From positions 143,715-207,714 of the forward strand of contig NZ_RSCL01000020.1 of the NCBI RefSeq assembly GCF_003991905.1: a stretch of 64,000 nucleotides of DNA. The letters are read 5' to 3'. The notes under the pieces are model-generated. The model was not told the origin of the DNA, did no database searches, and saw only the letters and a list, made by a program, of their open reading frames with translations. Origin of the DNA: Dulcicalothrix desertica PCC 7102. Lineage in GTDB: Bacteria; Cyanobacteriota; Cyanobacteriia; Cyanobacteriales; Nostocaceae. Positions 8,778 to 16,884 of this stretch are shown here, one piece after another. Both the position numbers and the translations under genes were made by a program. The stretch's first letter is position 1; every line of letters begins with the position of its first letter.

Positions 8778-9086
8778 TATACTTTGACCCTGTATACATA
8801 TAGTCTTTTAAATTTATTGTAAGGAAGTTTCCTTATGTACTTGATGCTGCGATACAGATTGTTACCTAGAAACCGGGTTTTTTCATCGAAAACCCGATTT
8901 CTCAGCGTCATTATCATAAACTGGCTTTCTTTAGGATTCTCGTAACCAATCGTAATTATTTTTAATTATTTTTAATTATTTAAATTCTCGGATGCATATA
9001 TATATAGAGAAGTATAAACTTGTATTAAAAGCCTTAAAAATTTGTTTTTACCGCTAATACGTACTCACGTTATATAAAAATTCAAC
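8778..9086. other. Divergent intergenic region with an AGAAACC hairpin
   Basis: This gap separates the CBS gene from the aldolase-family gene and must hold both promoters. The repeat at 8868-8902 (AGAAACCGGGTTTT facing AAAACCCGATTTCT) belongs to a small family also seen at 9864-9880, 33125-33141, 33176-33193 and 39475-39492. A short TTTTTAATTA run repeats near 8957-8985. Confidence 0.5.
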
Positions 9087-9863
9087 ATGCACTCTTTCAC
9101 ACGCCTCAAACCTAAAGCTCCCACTCCACCTACTTTTACTTGTGTTGGTGAAGAACGTTTACATCGTAAACAGCGTCTCGCAGCAGCACTTAGATTATTT
9201 GCTAAATACGGTTTCGATGAAGGTGTTGCCGGACATATTACCGCACGTGACCCAGAATTTTTAGACAGTTTTTGGGTAAATCCCTTTGGAATGCATTTTG
9301 GTGAGATTAAAGCTAGTGATCTTATTCGTGTTAACCATTTGGGAGATGTCGTTGAGGGTGAACATCCTGTTAATGAAGCTGCATTCGCTATTCATTCCCA
9401 AATTCATGCTGTACGTCCTGATGTGGTTTCCGCAGTTCATACTCACTCAATTTACGGTAAAAGCTGGTCGAGTTTAGGACGTGAGCTTGACCCTTTAAGT
9501 CAGGATGCCTGCGCTTTTTACCAGCATCACAGCGTTTATCATGATTACACTGGTGTCGTTTTAGATATAGAAGAAGGTAGACGTATTGCCGAAACTCTTG
9601 GTAATCACAAAGCTTTAATTTTAAAAAATCACGGTTTACTGACGGTGGGTCACTCCGTTGATGAAGCTGCATGGTGGTTTATTTCTATGGAACGCAACAG
9701 TCAAGCGCAATTACTCGCTGAAGCTGCTGGTAAACCAGGTTTTATTAACCACGACTCTGCAACTTTAGCACGTCACCAAGTTGGCTCGCATTACATGGGT
9801 TGGTTTAGTTTCCAACCCTTGTACGATATGATTACTCGACAACAACCTGAACTTTTAAATTAA
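9087..9863 (+). CDS. Class II aldolase/adducin family protein
   Basis: A 258-residue protein of the zinc-dependent class II aldolase/adducin family, which includes fuculose- and ribulose-phosphate aldolases. The metal-ligand motif is HTHSIYGKSW and the family motif KNHGLLTVG follows. The early segment FAKYGFDEGVAGHITARDP is typical of the adducin-like branch found in many bacteria. Substrate cannot be inferred. It stands alone, with a GAAACCCGGTTTC palindrome right after the stop codon. Confidence 0.85.
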   Translation: MHSFTRLKPKAPTPPTFTCVGEERLHRKQRLAAALRLFAKYGFDEGVAGHITARDPEFLDSFWVNPFGMHFGEIKASDLIRVNHLGDVVEGEHPVNEAAFAIHSQIHAVRPDVVSAVHTHSIYGKSWSSLGRELDPLSQDACAFYQHHSVYHDYTGVVLDIEEGRRIAETLGNHKALILKNHGLLTVGHSVDEAAWWFISMERNSQAQLLAEAAGKPGFINHDSATLARHQVGSHYMGWFSFQPLYDMITRQQPELLN

Positions 9864-9880
9864 TAGAAACCCGGTTTCTT
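9864..9880. repeat. AGAAACCCGGTTTCT palindrome
   Basis: Perfect 15-bp palindrome straight after the aldolase-family stop codon and between convergent reading directions. The same palindrome occurs at 39475-39492, and variants lie at 8868-8902 and 33125-33193. Confidence 0.6.
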
Positions 9881-9883
9881 TTA

Positions 9884-10450
9884 TTAGCTTTTACCAACAG
9901 GCGCCGCAGTTATTGCTTCGAGCATGACCTGGTATATATGAGATTGGTCTACAGCACCTTCAACTCCAGGTATCGAGTAAGTCTTTGCTGCGTCGATTTA
10001 CAAATGAAGCAGCGGCGCCTGGTGTAGCATGACTAATGGGAACGGATGTAACTAAACCAGTAGATTTACCTTTGAGTGCAGCTTGTTCAAGAATAGTAGT
10101 TTGGCGCCGTTCGTAAATATCTACACCCATCGCGTTATTATAAGTTTTGGCGCCTGTATAAAGAGTAGTAGCAGTACCAGCAGAATCAGGATAATTTAGT
10201 TTGATATATTCTTTATCATTGCCGGGTGTCCAAGGGTTTTTACCTCCAAGCACTGGGTCATACCCGACAAGATTATTTTTTGGTTGAAAAACAAAACCAG
10301 GGAAAACAGCACTTTTGCCAGTTTCAAAATTTGTTTCATCTAGGGCAGAATTGTTAGGCGAAAACGAACCGCTTTTGTTTTGTATTAAAGTACCGTAAGT
10401 AGTCGCCCAAGTATAACCTTCAAGCTTTTGAAAATTTAAACCTTGTCCCT
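9884..10450 (-). pseudogene. Alkaline phosphatase remnant, 5' truncated and internally deleted
   Basis: Reading down from about 10450, the frame gives GQGLNFQKLEGYTW, YGTLIQNKSGSFSP, then the active-site region YPDSAGTATTLYTG of PhoA-like alkaline phosphatases and on to GAAASFVNRRSK near 10000. There the frame breaks; the next frame supplies SIPGVEGAVDQSHIYQVM and a stop at 9884-9886, which resembles the C terminus of the same family. The N terminus, including signal peptide, is gone, replaced by the TnpB gene, and several hundred central residues are missing. Clearly non-functional. The C-terminal assignment is less certain than the rest. Confidence 0.75.
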
Positions 10451-11692
10451 TACCTTCAGTATAATGTTTAAGTTACTGGCTACTTTTCTTAAAATATTCG
10501 CACTGCCGTTTAAATCGGCATTGACAACCGAACCATTTGCAGTTCGGTATAAACCACGTTTAACTCGCTTCCCAGATGCTGTCCAACCCTCTGGTTTATC
10601 ACCAAATACGGGTAGAGTGTCTCCATCTAAATAACTTGCTTTTGACGTGTAAGATTCCTCAGTTATTTGGAATCTAATACCATGCAAATCACACAATTGT
10701 TTTAATCTATCTTTCAACTTACCTAATGGCATTTGAACGAATTTTTGATTTTGAACTCGTCCAATGTTCGCATTAAGTTTAAATCCTTCATTCCACCCTA
10801 TTACTAGGGTTCCAATGCCATATTTTAAGCAGTGGTCAATAATTAGCTTTGCTGCTTTGTTAATACCGTCGCGCATTTGGTGATTACGCTTACGGGTAAC
10901 ACGGTCTAACCAACTGTCCCAGTATCCCTGTGGTTTATTTTCTTTACGTGTTGACACTTTCTTGTTCCATAATTGGTTCATCGCCTTCATTGCGCGAGCA
11001 TCAATTAATAAGGAATTTCCAAGTGTATCAACACATGCAGCTAGGTTATCCGCAGTCCCCAAGTCAATAGACAAAGCTTGATTAATATCTAAGTCGTGTT
11101 TTTTCTCCTCAACTTCGTAAGACATCTCAAGGTAATAAGCACCATTCTTAGGAAGGATAGTAAACTCTTTAACTTTTGAATAGTCCATGTTTGTTGGCAT
11201 AGGTAGAAAGAACTCAGATACACCAAACCATCGCTTAACAGTCAATCCTAAAGAAAATCTAAGTTGACCTTCATTGATTAGCGGTTTCTGTCCACCTGAA
11301 TTAGGATAAGCAACTTTGAATAGTTTTGAACCTGTTAAATAGTTAGGAACTTGAGGTTTAAAGTGTAGTTGACCACTCAGAAATAAAGCACGCAGTTCCT
11401 TAAAGGATTTGAATGCTTCTGTTACTGACGTTAAAGTTTGTTGCATTGGAGTTGACGGCAAAGATTGAGCAGTTAATGTTTTTGCAACAGATGGCTCAAA
11501 ATCTAAATCAAACTTACCCGTCAACAACTTACCTGTCTTAAAAAATGTTTGACGTGCAAAGTAAACCCCATTGTTGTACAACTTACCCGACTGCTCGCAT
11601 AAGTAGCGCAATATTGCTTTTCTTTCTGTGTCGGGATGTAGCAATACTTGCTGTACTCCCATAGCTTTTTTATCTTTTTTCTTTTTTGCCAT
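10436..11692 (-). CDS. tnpB: TnpB-type RNA-guided nuclease of an IS200/IS605-family element
   Basis: A 418-residue TnpB. RuvC-like catalytic residues are visible: Asp210 in LSIDLGTADN, Glu346 in ITEESYTSKAS and Asp393 in NADLNGSANIL. The zinc ribbon cysteines of classical TnpB are missing; this subfamily has SYLDGDTLPVF instead. No TnpA is present, so it could move only with help from elsewhere. The last six or so codons (KVRDKV, stop) are read from alkaline phosphatase DNA in another frame, so the native C terminus and right end of the element appear deleted. Whether the protein and its guide RNA still work is doubtful. Confidence 0.85.
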   Translation of the reverse strand: MAKKKKDKKAMGVQQVLLHPDTERKAILRYLCEQSGKLYNNGVYFARQTFFKTGKLLTGKFDLDFEPSVAKTLTAQSLPSTPMQQTLTSVTEAFKSFKELRALFLSGQLHFKPQVPNYLTGSKLFKVAYPNSGGQKPLINEGQLRFSLGLTVKRWFGVSEFFLPMPTNMDYSKVKEFTILPKNGAYYLEMSYEVEEKKHDLDINQALSIDLGTADNLAACVDTLGNSLLIDARAMKAMNQLWNKKVSTRKENKPQGYWDSWLDRVTRKRNHQMRDGINKAAKLIIDHCLKYGIGTLVIGWNEGFKLNANIGRVQNQKFVQMPLGKLKDRLKQLCDLHGIRFQITEESYTSKASYLDGDTLPVFGDKPEGWTASGKRVKRGLYRTANGSVVNADLNGSANILRKVASNLNIILKVRDKV

Positions 11693-11712
11693 TGTTCGAC
11701 CTCAATGCTATA

Positions 11713-11730
11713 GTGTTAGTATACCAACAC
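11713..11730. promoter_or_regulatory. Palindrome between tnpB and the divergent small ORF
   Basis: GTGTTAGTATACCAACAC is an 18-bp near-perfect palindrome centred in the 53-bp gap between the two divergent starts. Its place suggests an operator controlling both promoters. Inference from position and symmetry only. Confidence 0.4.
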
Positions 11731-11745
11731 ATACATTATTTTGCA

Positions 11746-11919
11746 ATGGCATTTCAGAAAAAAAATAAATTAGGATTTACAAGTAGTCAACCGTTTGATA
11801 AAGACCCCGTATGCTTCAAGGTATTGCCAGGAGTAAAAGGGAAACTTAAAAATATCCCTAACTGGCAAGAACGCCTAAGACAAGCAGTTGATAAACTAAT
11901 AGAAGAACAATGCGACTAA
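11746..11919 (+). CDS. Small conserved-looking protein carried by the tnpB element
   Basis: A 57-residue ORF beginning MAFQKKNKLGFTSSQP and ending in a predicted amphipathic helix, NWQERLRQAVDKLIEEQ. The ATG at 11746 is preferred to an upstream in-frame start at 11686, which would overlap the tnpB start. It is divergent from tnpB and lies wholly inside the element. Its size, basic N terminus and C-terminal helix would fit a small DNA-binding regulator of the element, perhaps acting at the palindrome 11713-11730. No family is recognised with certainty. Confidence 0.55.
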   Translation: MAFQKKNKLGFTSSQPFDKDPVCFKVLPGVKGKLKNIPNWQERLRQAVDKLIEEQCD

Positions 11920-11936
11920 AGGAGTGATAGAGTCGC
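11912..11936. repeat. Subterminal hairpin of the tnpB element
   Basis: GCGACT and AGTCGC are separated by 13 bases, 16 bp inside the inferred left end. Single-stranded hairpins at this place are the recognition sites of TnpA transposases in this class. Confidence 0.45.
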
Positions 11937-11952
11937 TTTCCTCTCATACCAT

Positions 11953-12529
11953 GTAACCCCGTGAGAAACTCTTGCACTTCTGGATGACATGGATTTAACC
12001 ATGACATATTTTCGTTCGATTCCTTCGACACCTTACTACCACTTGCCGTGGTCGTCAACCATTCTGGATGGCGCCGTGTAATTGGATGATTTTTTGGTAC
12101 CATTAACCCATATTCAAACCAAGGTATCACACGCAAATGTTGACGACGTGTTTGTTCAATTAACGCGCTGAGTGCATCTTGAAAAGGCAAAAGCGGTAAC
12201 GAAGTTAAATAATATTGCTTAAAACCACTAACTTTTTTTGCCACATTACTCGGATGCAATGTATAGCCACGATTCCACACTGCCGGGTAAACTGTATTTA
12301 AACTATGTTTGGCAATATTCGCAACAGCTTCATCTAAACGAGTCGTATAGTAATTTAAAGCTACACCAAAATTAGTTATCCAAATACCGCGTATTTCAGA
12401 ACTTATTGATTTACTTAAATTTACAGTCGGCGCCTGCCATAATGAAATAATCAAGAAACAAGATAACAAAAATAATAAAACCCAACGTTTTTTTCTATGA
12501 GTAGTAATTTGTTTTAGAAATTTAAGCAT
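11953..12529 (-). pseudogene. Glycosyl hydrolase-like 10 (DUF187/GHL10) protein, 3' truncated
   Basis: About 190 residues of the N-terminal part of a GHL10 protein. A membrane anchor or signal segment (about 16-32) is followed by the family motifs EIRGIWITNFGVALNYY, NTVYPAVWNRGYTLHPS, RVIPWFEYGLMVP and SWLNPCHPEVQEFLTGL. The frame is then interrupted by the left end of the tnpB element; the remaining codons up to a stop at 11858 come from the element. Intact family members are about twice as long and process cell-surface polysaccharide. The missing 3' half is not on the other side of the element, so it was deleted. Confidence 0.8.
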
Positions 12530-12559
12530 TTGCCAATATAATTTTAGATGTAACTACAA

Positions 12560-12661
12560 ATTTGAGCAGAGAATGAGCCAGTAGTAGGTTGGGTGGAGGA
12601 ACGGAACCCAACATATATTAATATATTGTTATAATTAAGGCGCCGTTACTCAATCATAAGT
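12560..12661. repeat. 102-bp direct repeat, copy 1 (before the Uma2 gene)
   Basis: Matches 13298-13399 with a single difference. It includes a GTTGGGTGGAGG/GGAACCCAAC hairpin, a TATATTAATATAT stretch and GGCGCC. Its first part still encodes FEQRMSQ and a stop codon, the C-terminal residues of the Uma2 gene that follows, although no gene precedes this copy. Confidence 0.9.
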
Positions 12662-12683
12662 AATACACCAGTAGGAGAAAATA

Positions 12684-13322
12684 ATGGTCAGCAGTCTTAG
12701 AGAACTTATCGAAGAACCGGAGATAGTCAGTGCTGACGACCCAGAAGAAAGGTTTATTAGTAGCGGTGTAAGTTGGAATAATTATGAAGCGCTATTAACG
12801 AAGCTACAAGAAAACTCTCATTACCGTGTCACTTATTTAGATGGAATATTAGAAATTGTGTCACCCTCAATTAGACATGAAAATATTAAAAAGCGTTTAG
12901 CTATTCTCTTGGAACGCTATCTTTACAAAAAGCGGATTAAATTTAAACCGATGGGAAGTTCCACCATCAGAAAACAACTTAAACAAGCTGGCGCCGAACC
13001 AGACGAATGCTACCGTATTGGAAATGTCAAGCCAATTCCCGATTTAGCTATAGAGGTTAATATTACTAGTGGCAGTGTTGATAAGTTAGAAATTTATCGA
13101 CGTTTAGGAGTATTAGAGGTTTGGTTTTGGGAAAATAACAGACTTAAACTTTACCGCAAAAGGGAAGATATACCTTCTGAATTTTTAGAAACTAAAGGTT
13201 ATGAACAGGTTGAAGCAAGTGAACTGCTTCCAGACCTAAATATTCCTTTACTAGAAGAATGCACGTTAATTTCGGACGATATTCTAGCAATTGATCAATT
13301 TGAGCAGAGAATGAGTCAGTAG
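12684..13322 (+). CDS. Uma2 family (DUF820) putative endonuclease
   Basis: A 212-residue Uma2 protein, a different branch from the one at 1216-1965. Core motifs are FISSGVSWNNYEALL, YRVTYLDGILEIVSPS, then KPIPDLAIEVN, which carries the presumed Asp and Glu of the nuclease site, and LGVLEVWFWENNRL. The last residues (FEQRMSQ) are encoded inside a 102-bp direct repeat that is also found just before the gene, so gene and repeat form a cassette-like unit of 738 bp. Role unknown for the family. Confidence 0.82.
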   Translation: MVSSLRELIEEPEIVSADDPEERFISSGVSWNNYEALLTKLQENSHYRVTYLDGILEIVSPSIRHENIKKRLAILLERYLYKKRIKFKPMGSSTIRKQLKQAGAEPDECYRIGNVKPIPDLAIEVNITSGSVDKLEIYRRLGVLEVWFWENNRLKLYRKREDIPSEFLETKGYEQVEASELLPDLNIPLLEECTLISDDILAIDQFEQRMSQ

Positions 13323-13399
13323 TAGGTTGGGTGGAGGAACGGAACCCAACATATATTAATATATTGTTATAATTAAGGCGCCGTTACTCAATCATAAGT
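13298..13399. repeat. 102-bp direct repeat, copy 2 (overlapping the Uma2 3' end)
   Basis: Second copy of the repeat at 12560-12661, with one mismatch. It covers the last eight codons of the Uma2 gene and ends 25 bp before the DUF6088 gene, whose promoter or leader it may supply. Confidence 0.9.
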
Positions 13400-13423
13400 T
13401 TTGGATTTAAAGGTTAATTCAAG

Positions 13424-13846
13424 ATGAATACCCTAGAATCTTCTAAAACATTAGAAGATAAGATATTAGAAAAAATTACGCTTGCCGATAATGAAGTCTT
13501 TATACGTAAGGATTTTAAGGACATTGGTGACTATAACAGCGTAGGTCGTTGTCTCCGTAATTTGCTCAAAAAGGGCAAACTGATAAAAATAGGGCATGGT
13601 CTTTATGCCAAAGCTGCGATATCTCCTTTATCAAAGTGTATTGTTCCTCGAAAGGGGCTGCCTCAGTTGGGTGTTGAGGTATTAAATAAATTTGGGATTG
13701 AAGCATTTCCGTCTAGTTATCAGAGAGCATACAACGAAGGACGCTCTACACAAGTACCCACAGGTAGACTGATTGGGGTAAAAGCACGTACAAAGCGTAA
13801 GATAGGTTATGCAGGTAAATATATAGCTTTTGAGTACCTTGACTGA
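13424..13846 (+). CDS. DUF6088 / AbiEi-like antitoxin
   Basis: A 140-residue protein with an N-terminal winged-helix-like region (DKILEKITLADNEVFIRKDF, VGRCLRNLLKKGKLIKIGHGLYAK) typical of AbiEi and DUF6088 antitoxins, which repress their own operon and neutralise the nucleotidyltransferase toxin. The frame ends inside the start of the following toxin gene, giving a short overlap of up to 17 bp and translational coupling. The gene pair lies next to a repeat-flanked Uma2 gene, consistent with a small defence or maintenance island. Confidence 0.75.
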   Translation: MNTLESSKTLEDKILEKITLADNEVFIRKDFKDIGDYNSVGRCLRNLLKKGKLIKIGHGLYAKAAISPLSKCIVPRKGLPQLGVEVLNKFGIEAFPSSYQRAYNEGRSTQVPTGRLIGVKARTKRKIGYAGKYIAFEYLD

Positions 13847-14765
13847 AATTGAATTAGCAACGATAGAAGTAATAGCTGGTGACTTAAGCGTGGATCCTTC
13901 CTTTATCGAAAAGGATTGGTATTCTATGCGACTCATCGCAGAATTATTGACTATTAACAACCCTAATTTCCGTCTTGTTTTCTCTGGTGGAACAAGTTTA
14001 TCAAAGGGTTGTGGGCTGATTAAACGTTTTTCGGAAGATATTGATTTTAAAGTTATTGCACTAACTCCAAGCAATAGGAATAAACGTGGACAATATAGAG
14101 ACCAAATTGTCGAGGCAATTCGCCTTATAGATTTAGATTGTTCACTTAACGAAGATGATATAGTAAGTAAAAACGAGAATCATTTTTTTCAATTTACAAT
14201 AAATTATTCATCTCAGTTTACATTATCAACCGCACTGCGTCCTTACATAAAAGTAGAAATAACAATTGTTTCAGATGAATTCACTTATGAAGAAAAGTCA
14301 TTACAGTCTTTTCTTTCTCAAGCATTAGATAATCAGCCTGAAGTTTTAAGCATACCTTGTGTCTCTCCATTAGAGACTGCCGCAGATAAATTAAGTGCTT
14401 TGACTTGGCGTGTATTAGAAAGAGAAGCAGGTGGTACTAAATATCATCCTACGGACATTCGCCACTTACATGATTTAGCCGCGTTAGAAAATATTATTGT
14501 TACAAATAAAATATTTTCTGATTTAATTTTTCCAGCTTTAGAAAATGACGCTACACGAGCGAAAAAAATAAATTTAACTGAGATTCAACCGCTTGAACGT
14601 TTACAAAGAGCGTCTTTATGCTTAAAAAATAATCCTATTTATGAACAAGAATATCAAAGCTTTGTCATTGCTATGTCTTATGCGGCTGAAGATGAAAAGT
14701 TGTCATTTGAAAAAGCTTTATCAAGGCTTGATAACATAATAAACAGCTTGAATAACATTGTTTGA
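13830..14765 (+). CDS. AbiEii/AbiGii-type nucleotidyltransferase toxin
   Basis: A 311-residue protein of the nucleotidyl transferase AbiEii toxin family. The signature LVFSGGTSLSKGCGLIKRFSEDIDFKV carries the GG-S and DxD-type residues of the polymerase-beta fold. The later DKLSALTWRVLEREAGG and PTDIRHLHDLAALE segments are typical too. AbiEii toxins block growth on phage infection, giving abortive infection. The annotated start is TTG at 13830; a second TTG at 13839 is possible, both overlapping the antitoxin. All key motifs look intact. Confidence 0.82.
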   Translation: MSTLTEIELATIEVIAGDLSVDPSFIEKDWYSMRLIAELLTINNPNFRLVFSGGTSLSKGCGLIKRFSEDIDFKVIALTPSNRNKRGQYRDQIVEAIRLIDLDCSLNEDDIVSKNENHFFQFTINYSSQFTLSTALRPYIKVEITIVSDEFTYEEKSLQSFLSQALDNQPEVLSIPCVSPLETAADKLSALTWRVLEREAGGTKYHPTDIRHLHDLAALENIIVTNKIFSDLIFPALENDATRAKKINLTEIQPLERLQRASLCLKNNPIYEQEYQSFVIAMSYAAEDEKLSFEKALSRLDNIINSLNNIV

Positions 14766-14824
14766 TGCAGAGTCTCAACTTTCATGGAACTCTGTGTCTA
14801 ATAAGGTAAAAAATTAGATAGTAT

Positions 14825-14849
14825 GTTGGGTTCCGTTCCTCCACCCAAC
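14825..14849. repeat. GTTGGG...CCCAAC hairpin repeat
   Basis: GTTGGGTTCCGTTCCTCCACCCAAC, a member of a dispersed family also seen in the 102-bp repeats, inside the xisI MITE (32130-32215) and at 54468-54500. It sits between convergent genes and may terminate both. Confidence 0.55.
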
Positions 14850-14856
14850 CTACCAA

Positions 14857-16500
14857 CTACCAGCTAAATGCTGCTGTTTTGAAGGGATGCTTTGAGTCTT
14901 CGATTTCTTGAGGCGCCTCTACATTCGTTTTATTATCTAGCTGTGGTACATTATCACGAATGGCGCCACGATAAATTAAGGCGCCGACAGTTTCTAAATT
15001 AAAACCCCAACCAGAAGGTAAATTATTATCACCGTCGTTTTGCCCTAAGTCTATATATATACGAGGTGGAACAAAATATTTCACATTTGTGGCGCCGAGA
15101 AATTCATCAGCTTTGACCATAATTTCATCAACAGCAGCATCAAACGCTTCGTAGCTGTCGTAAGGTTGTTGAAGTTGGTTCTGTACGAAACCCATAAACT
15201 CGCGCACACTAACAATTTTTGGGTCTAGTGGAACTTCGGGTTGCGGTTGCATTGGATAATCTACAGGAGGAACTCCAGGAATTTCTGTAGGAGGTGTAGG
15301 AGGAAGAGTTATGCCAAGTTGTTTTAGGATTAATGGTTCTAACGAAGCAAATAAGTTAGCTTGAGCTTGTGCAACCAAAACATCGTTGACATGAGCTTCT
15401 CGTGGTAAAAGAGTTTTAACTGCGCGTCTTACTACTTGTGAAAGTGTAAATGGTGGAAAAGGAATACTGGAAACTTCAATAGTTTGTCCATGTTGTTCCA
15501 TTAGCACATCAAGCGGTGGTAAGTCTTCTGGCACAACTGGCATTTGGATGTTGAAGAATTTAAACTCAGGATTATTGCTTGTTTTGCTGAGTAAGTTTAC
15601 TTTCCGATTGTTTTGACGGTCTTGCAGTTTCAATAGTTCGGTTACTTTTGCTTCGTCTCCATCGAGTAGTAAACTTAAACCCTGTTTGTTGAAGGGATAT
15701 ACAGGAGTGTTTAGACCAATATATGTGAACTCAGCACAGTAAGTTCTGTTGTTTGCCTCATTCAAATAATCAATGGCATCGGTGGAACCTAGTGCAGCCA
15801 ACGCGCAGTTTTTCAGAAATTCTTTGAGCGACGGTCTGTCATACACTTGTAATGGGTCGCCACCGTTAAAATCATTCTCAGAGAACTCAACGAACGAGTT
15901 CATCACTGCTAACCAGCAAATTATCGTATCGGTGTAACCGCGTGCTTGTTCTTTTGTCACAAACTCCGGAAATACTAACCGTTGTCCAACCGCTACAAAA
16001 CCAGGATGTCCAAACATGCCATCATGATACGTATCCGGTTTGTTCAACGATGCGTAAGACTTTCTCTCGCGCATTGCTGGAACTATGGCGCCTGCATGAT
16101 GTCCGCCACCTTTGATAATCATTTCCATTAAGTCTTCTTGCTCACTTTCTCCCAAAGCCCACCGCAAATCTAAAAGTTGTCCGTATCTATCTTTGTTGTA
16201 TATATAAGTACAAATTAGTAAACCATATTCATCAAGAAATTTGACGACATCATCGTGTCCAGATACTTGTTTATTATCAGGGTCTATAACAGTATCAGAA
16301 TTGGCAATACCGATATATCCAGGTACTTTAAATGGCTCAGTACTAATTATTGTTTCATCATCAACAACGATTTGCTTGTAAAAAAACCGCTGCATATCTT
16401 TAATTGGTTTGCCGTTTCGATTATCTGGCGATTTAATCGCATTAAATACTTTCAAATCAACGTTATAGGGTGAGTATAAGGGCATTTGTGATTCGCTCAT
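14857..16500 (-). CDS. Large conserved-looking protein of unknown function
   Basis: A 547-residue soluble protein with no signal peptide or membrane segment. The N-terminal domain (about 1-330) contains KGGGHHAGAIVPAMRER (His134, His135) and NNRTYCAEFTYIGLNTP (Cys255), followed by RKVNLLSKTSNNPEF and VVPEDLPPLDVLMEQHGQ. A Pro-rich linker (about 398-425) leads to a smaller C-terminal domain with KYFVPPRIYIDLGQNDGDN. I do not recognise the family. The His...TYCAEF layout recalls papain-like NlpC/P60-superfamily hydrolases of the YiiX kind, but this is only a suggestion. It is transcribed alone. Confidence 0.7.
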   Translation of the reverse strand: MSESQMPLYSPYNVDLKVFNAIKSPDNRNGKPIKDMQRFFYKQIVVDDETIISTEPFKVPGYIGIANSDTVIDPDNKQVSGHDDVVKFLDEYGLLICTYIYNKDRYGQLLDLRWALGESEQEDLMEMIIKGGGHHAGAIVPAMRERKSYASLNKPDTYHDGMFGHPGFVAVGQRLVFPEFVTKEQARGYTDTIICWLAVMNSFVEFSENDFNGGDPLQVYDRPSLKEFLKNCALAALGSTDAIDYLNEANNRTYCAEFTYIGLNTPVYPFNKQGLSLLLDGDEAKVTELLKLQDRQNNRKVNLLSKTSNNPEFKFFNIQMPVVPEDLPPLDVLMEQHGQTIEVSSIPFPPFTLSQVVRRAVKTLLPREAHVNDVLVAQAQANLFASLEPLILKQLGITLPPTPPTEIPGVPPVDYPMQPQPEVPLDPKIVSVREFMGFVQNQLQQPYDSYEAFDAAVDEIMVKADEFLGATNVKYFVPPRIYIDLGQNDGDNNLPSGWGFNLETVGALIYRGAIRDNVPQLDNKTNVEAPQEIEDSKHPFKTAAFSW

Positions 16501-16884
16501 TTATTTTTTTACAGATTTAATTGAGGTCATTAAAGATGTCATAAACTTTTATACCGCCTTTTCTAAAAGATTTGTACAAATAAGGATGTATAAATGTTTA
16601 ATTTTATTGAAGTTGGTATTTTAAATAACAAAACATAAAAACAGTAAGTATATGCGGCAAACTTTTTTATTTGCGTCAAGTAAAATACTTGCTATATTTA
16701 TTAAAGATTTCGTAAATCCTCGAATATGAGGAACACTTAAATCAAGCAGTTCGGTCTAGTACAGTATCCGGATACAGTAGTAAATGAAACGAAGTATTTC
16801 CTGGAGATACAGAGTTATCTATAGTACATTTGTTTAATGTAATATAGAGACATTTTTAAGAACTATTAGAACAAGGGGAGTGAC
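16501..16884. other. Divergent intergenic region, no gene seen
   Basis: An AT-rich 384-bp gap between the unknown protein and the DUF6918-like gene; it must hold both promoters. A clear ribosome binding site (AGGGGAG) precedes the ATG at 16885. A short ATCCTCGAATATGAGGA palindrome lies near 16715-16731. Nothing else stands out. Confidence 0.4.

Larger units (their letters stand above)
10457..11952 (-). mobile_element. IS200/IS605-type element with tnpB, right end deleted
   Basis: The left end can be placed by the interrupted gene: the glycoside-hydrolase-like frame continues to FLTGL, whose last bases read TTAC on the minus strand (11956-11953), the kind of target after which IS605-type elements insert. 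A subterminal hairpin follows (GCGACT at 11912-11917 with AGTCGC at 11931-11936). It contains a divergent small ORF and tnpB. The right end cannot be found; alkaline phosphatase sequence begins within the last tnpB codons. Confidence 0.6.
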
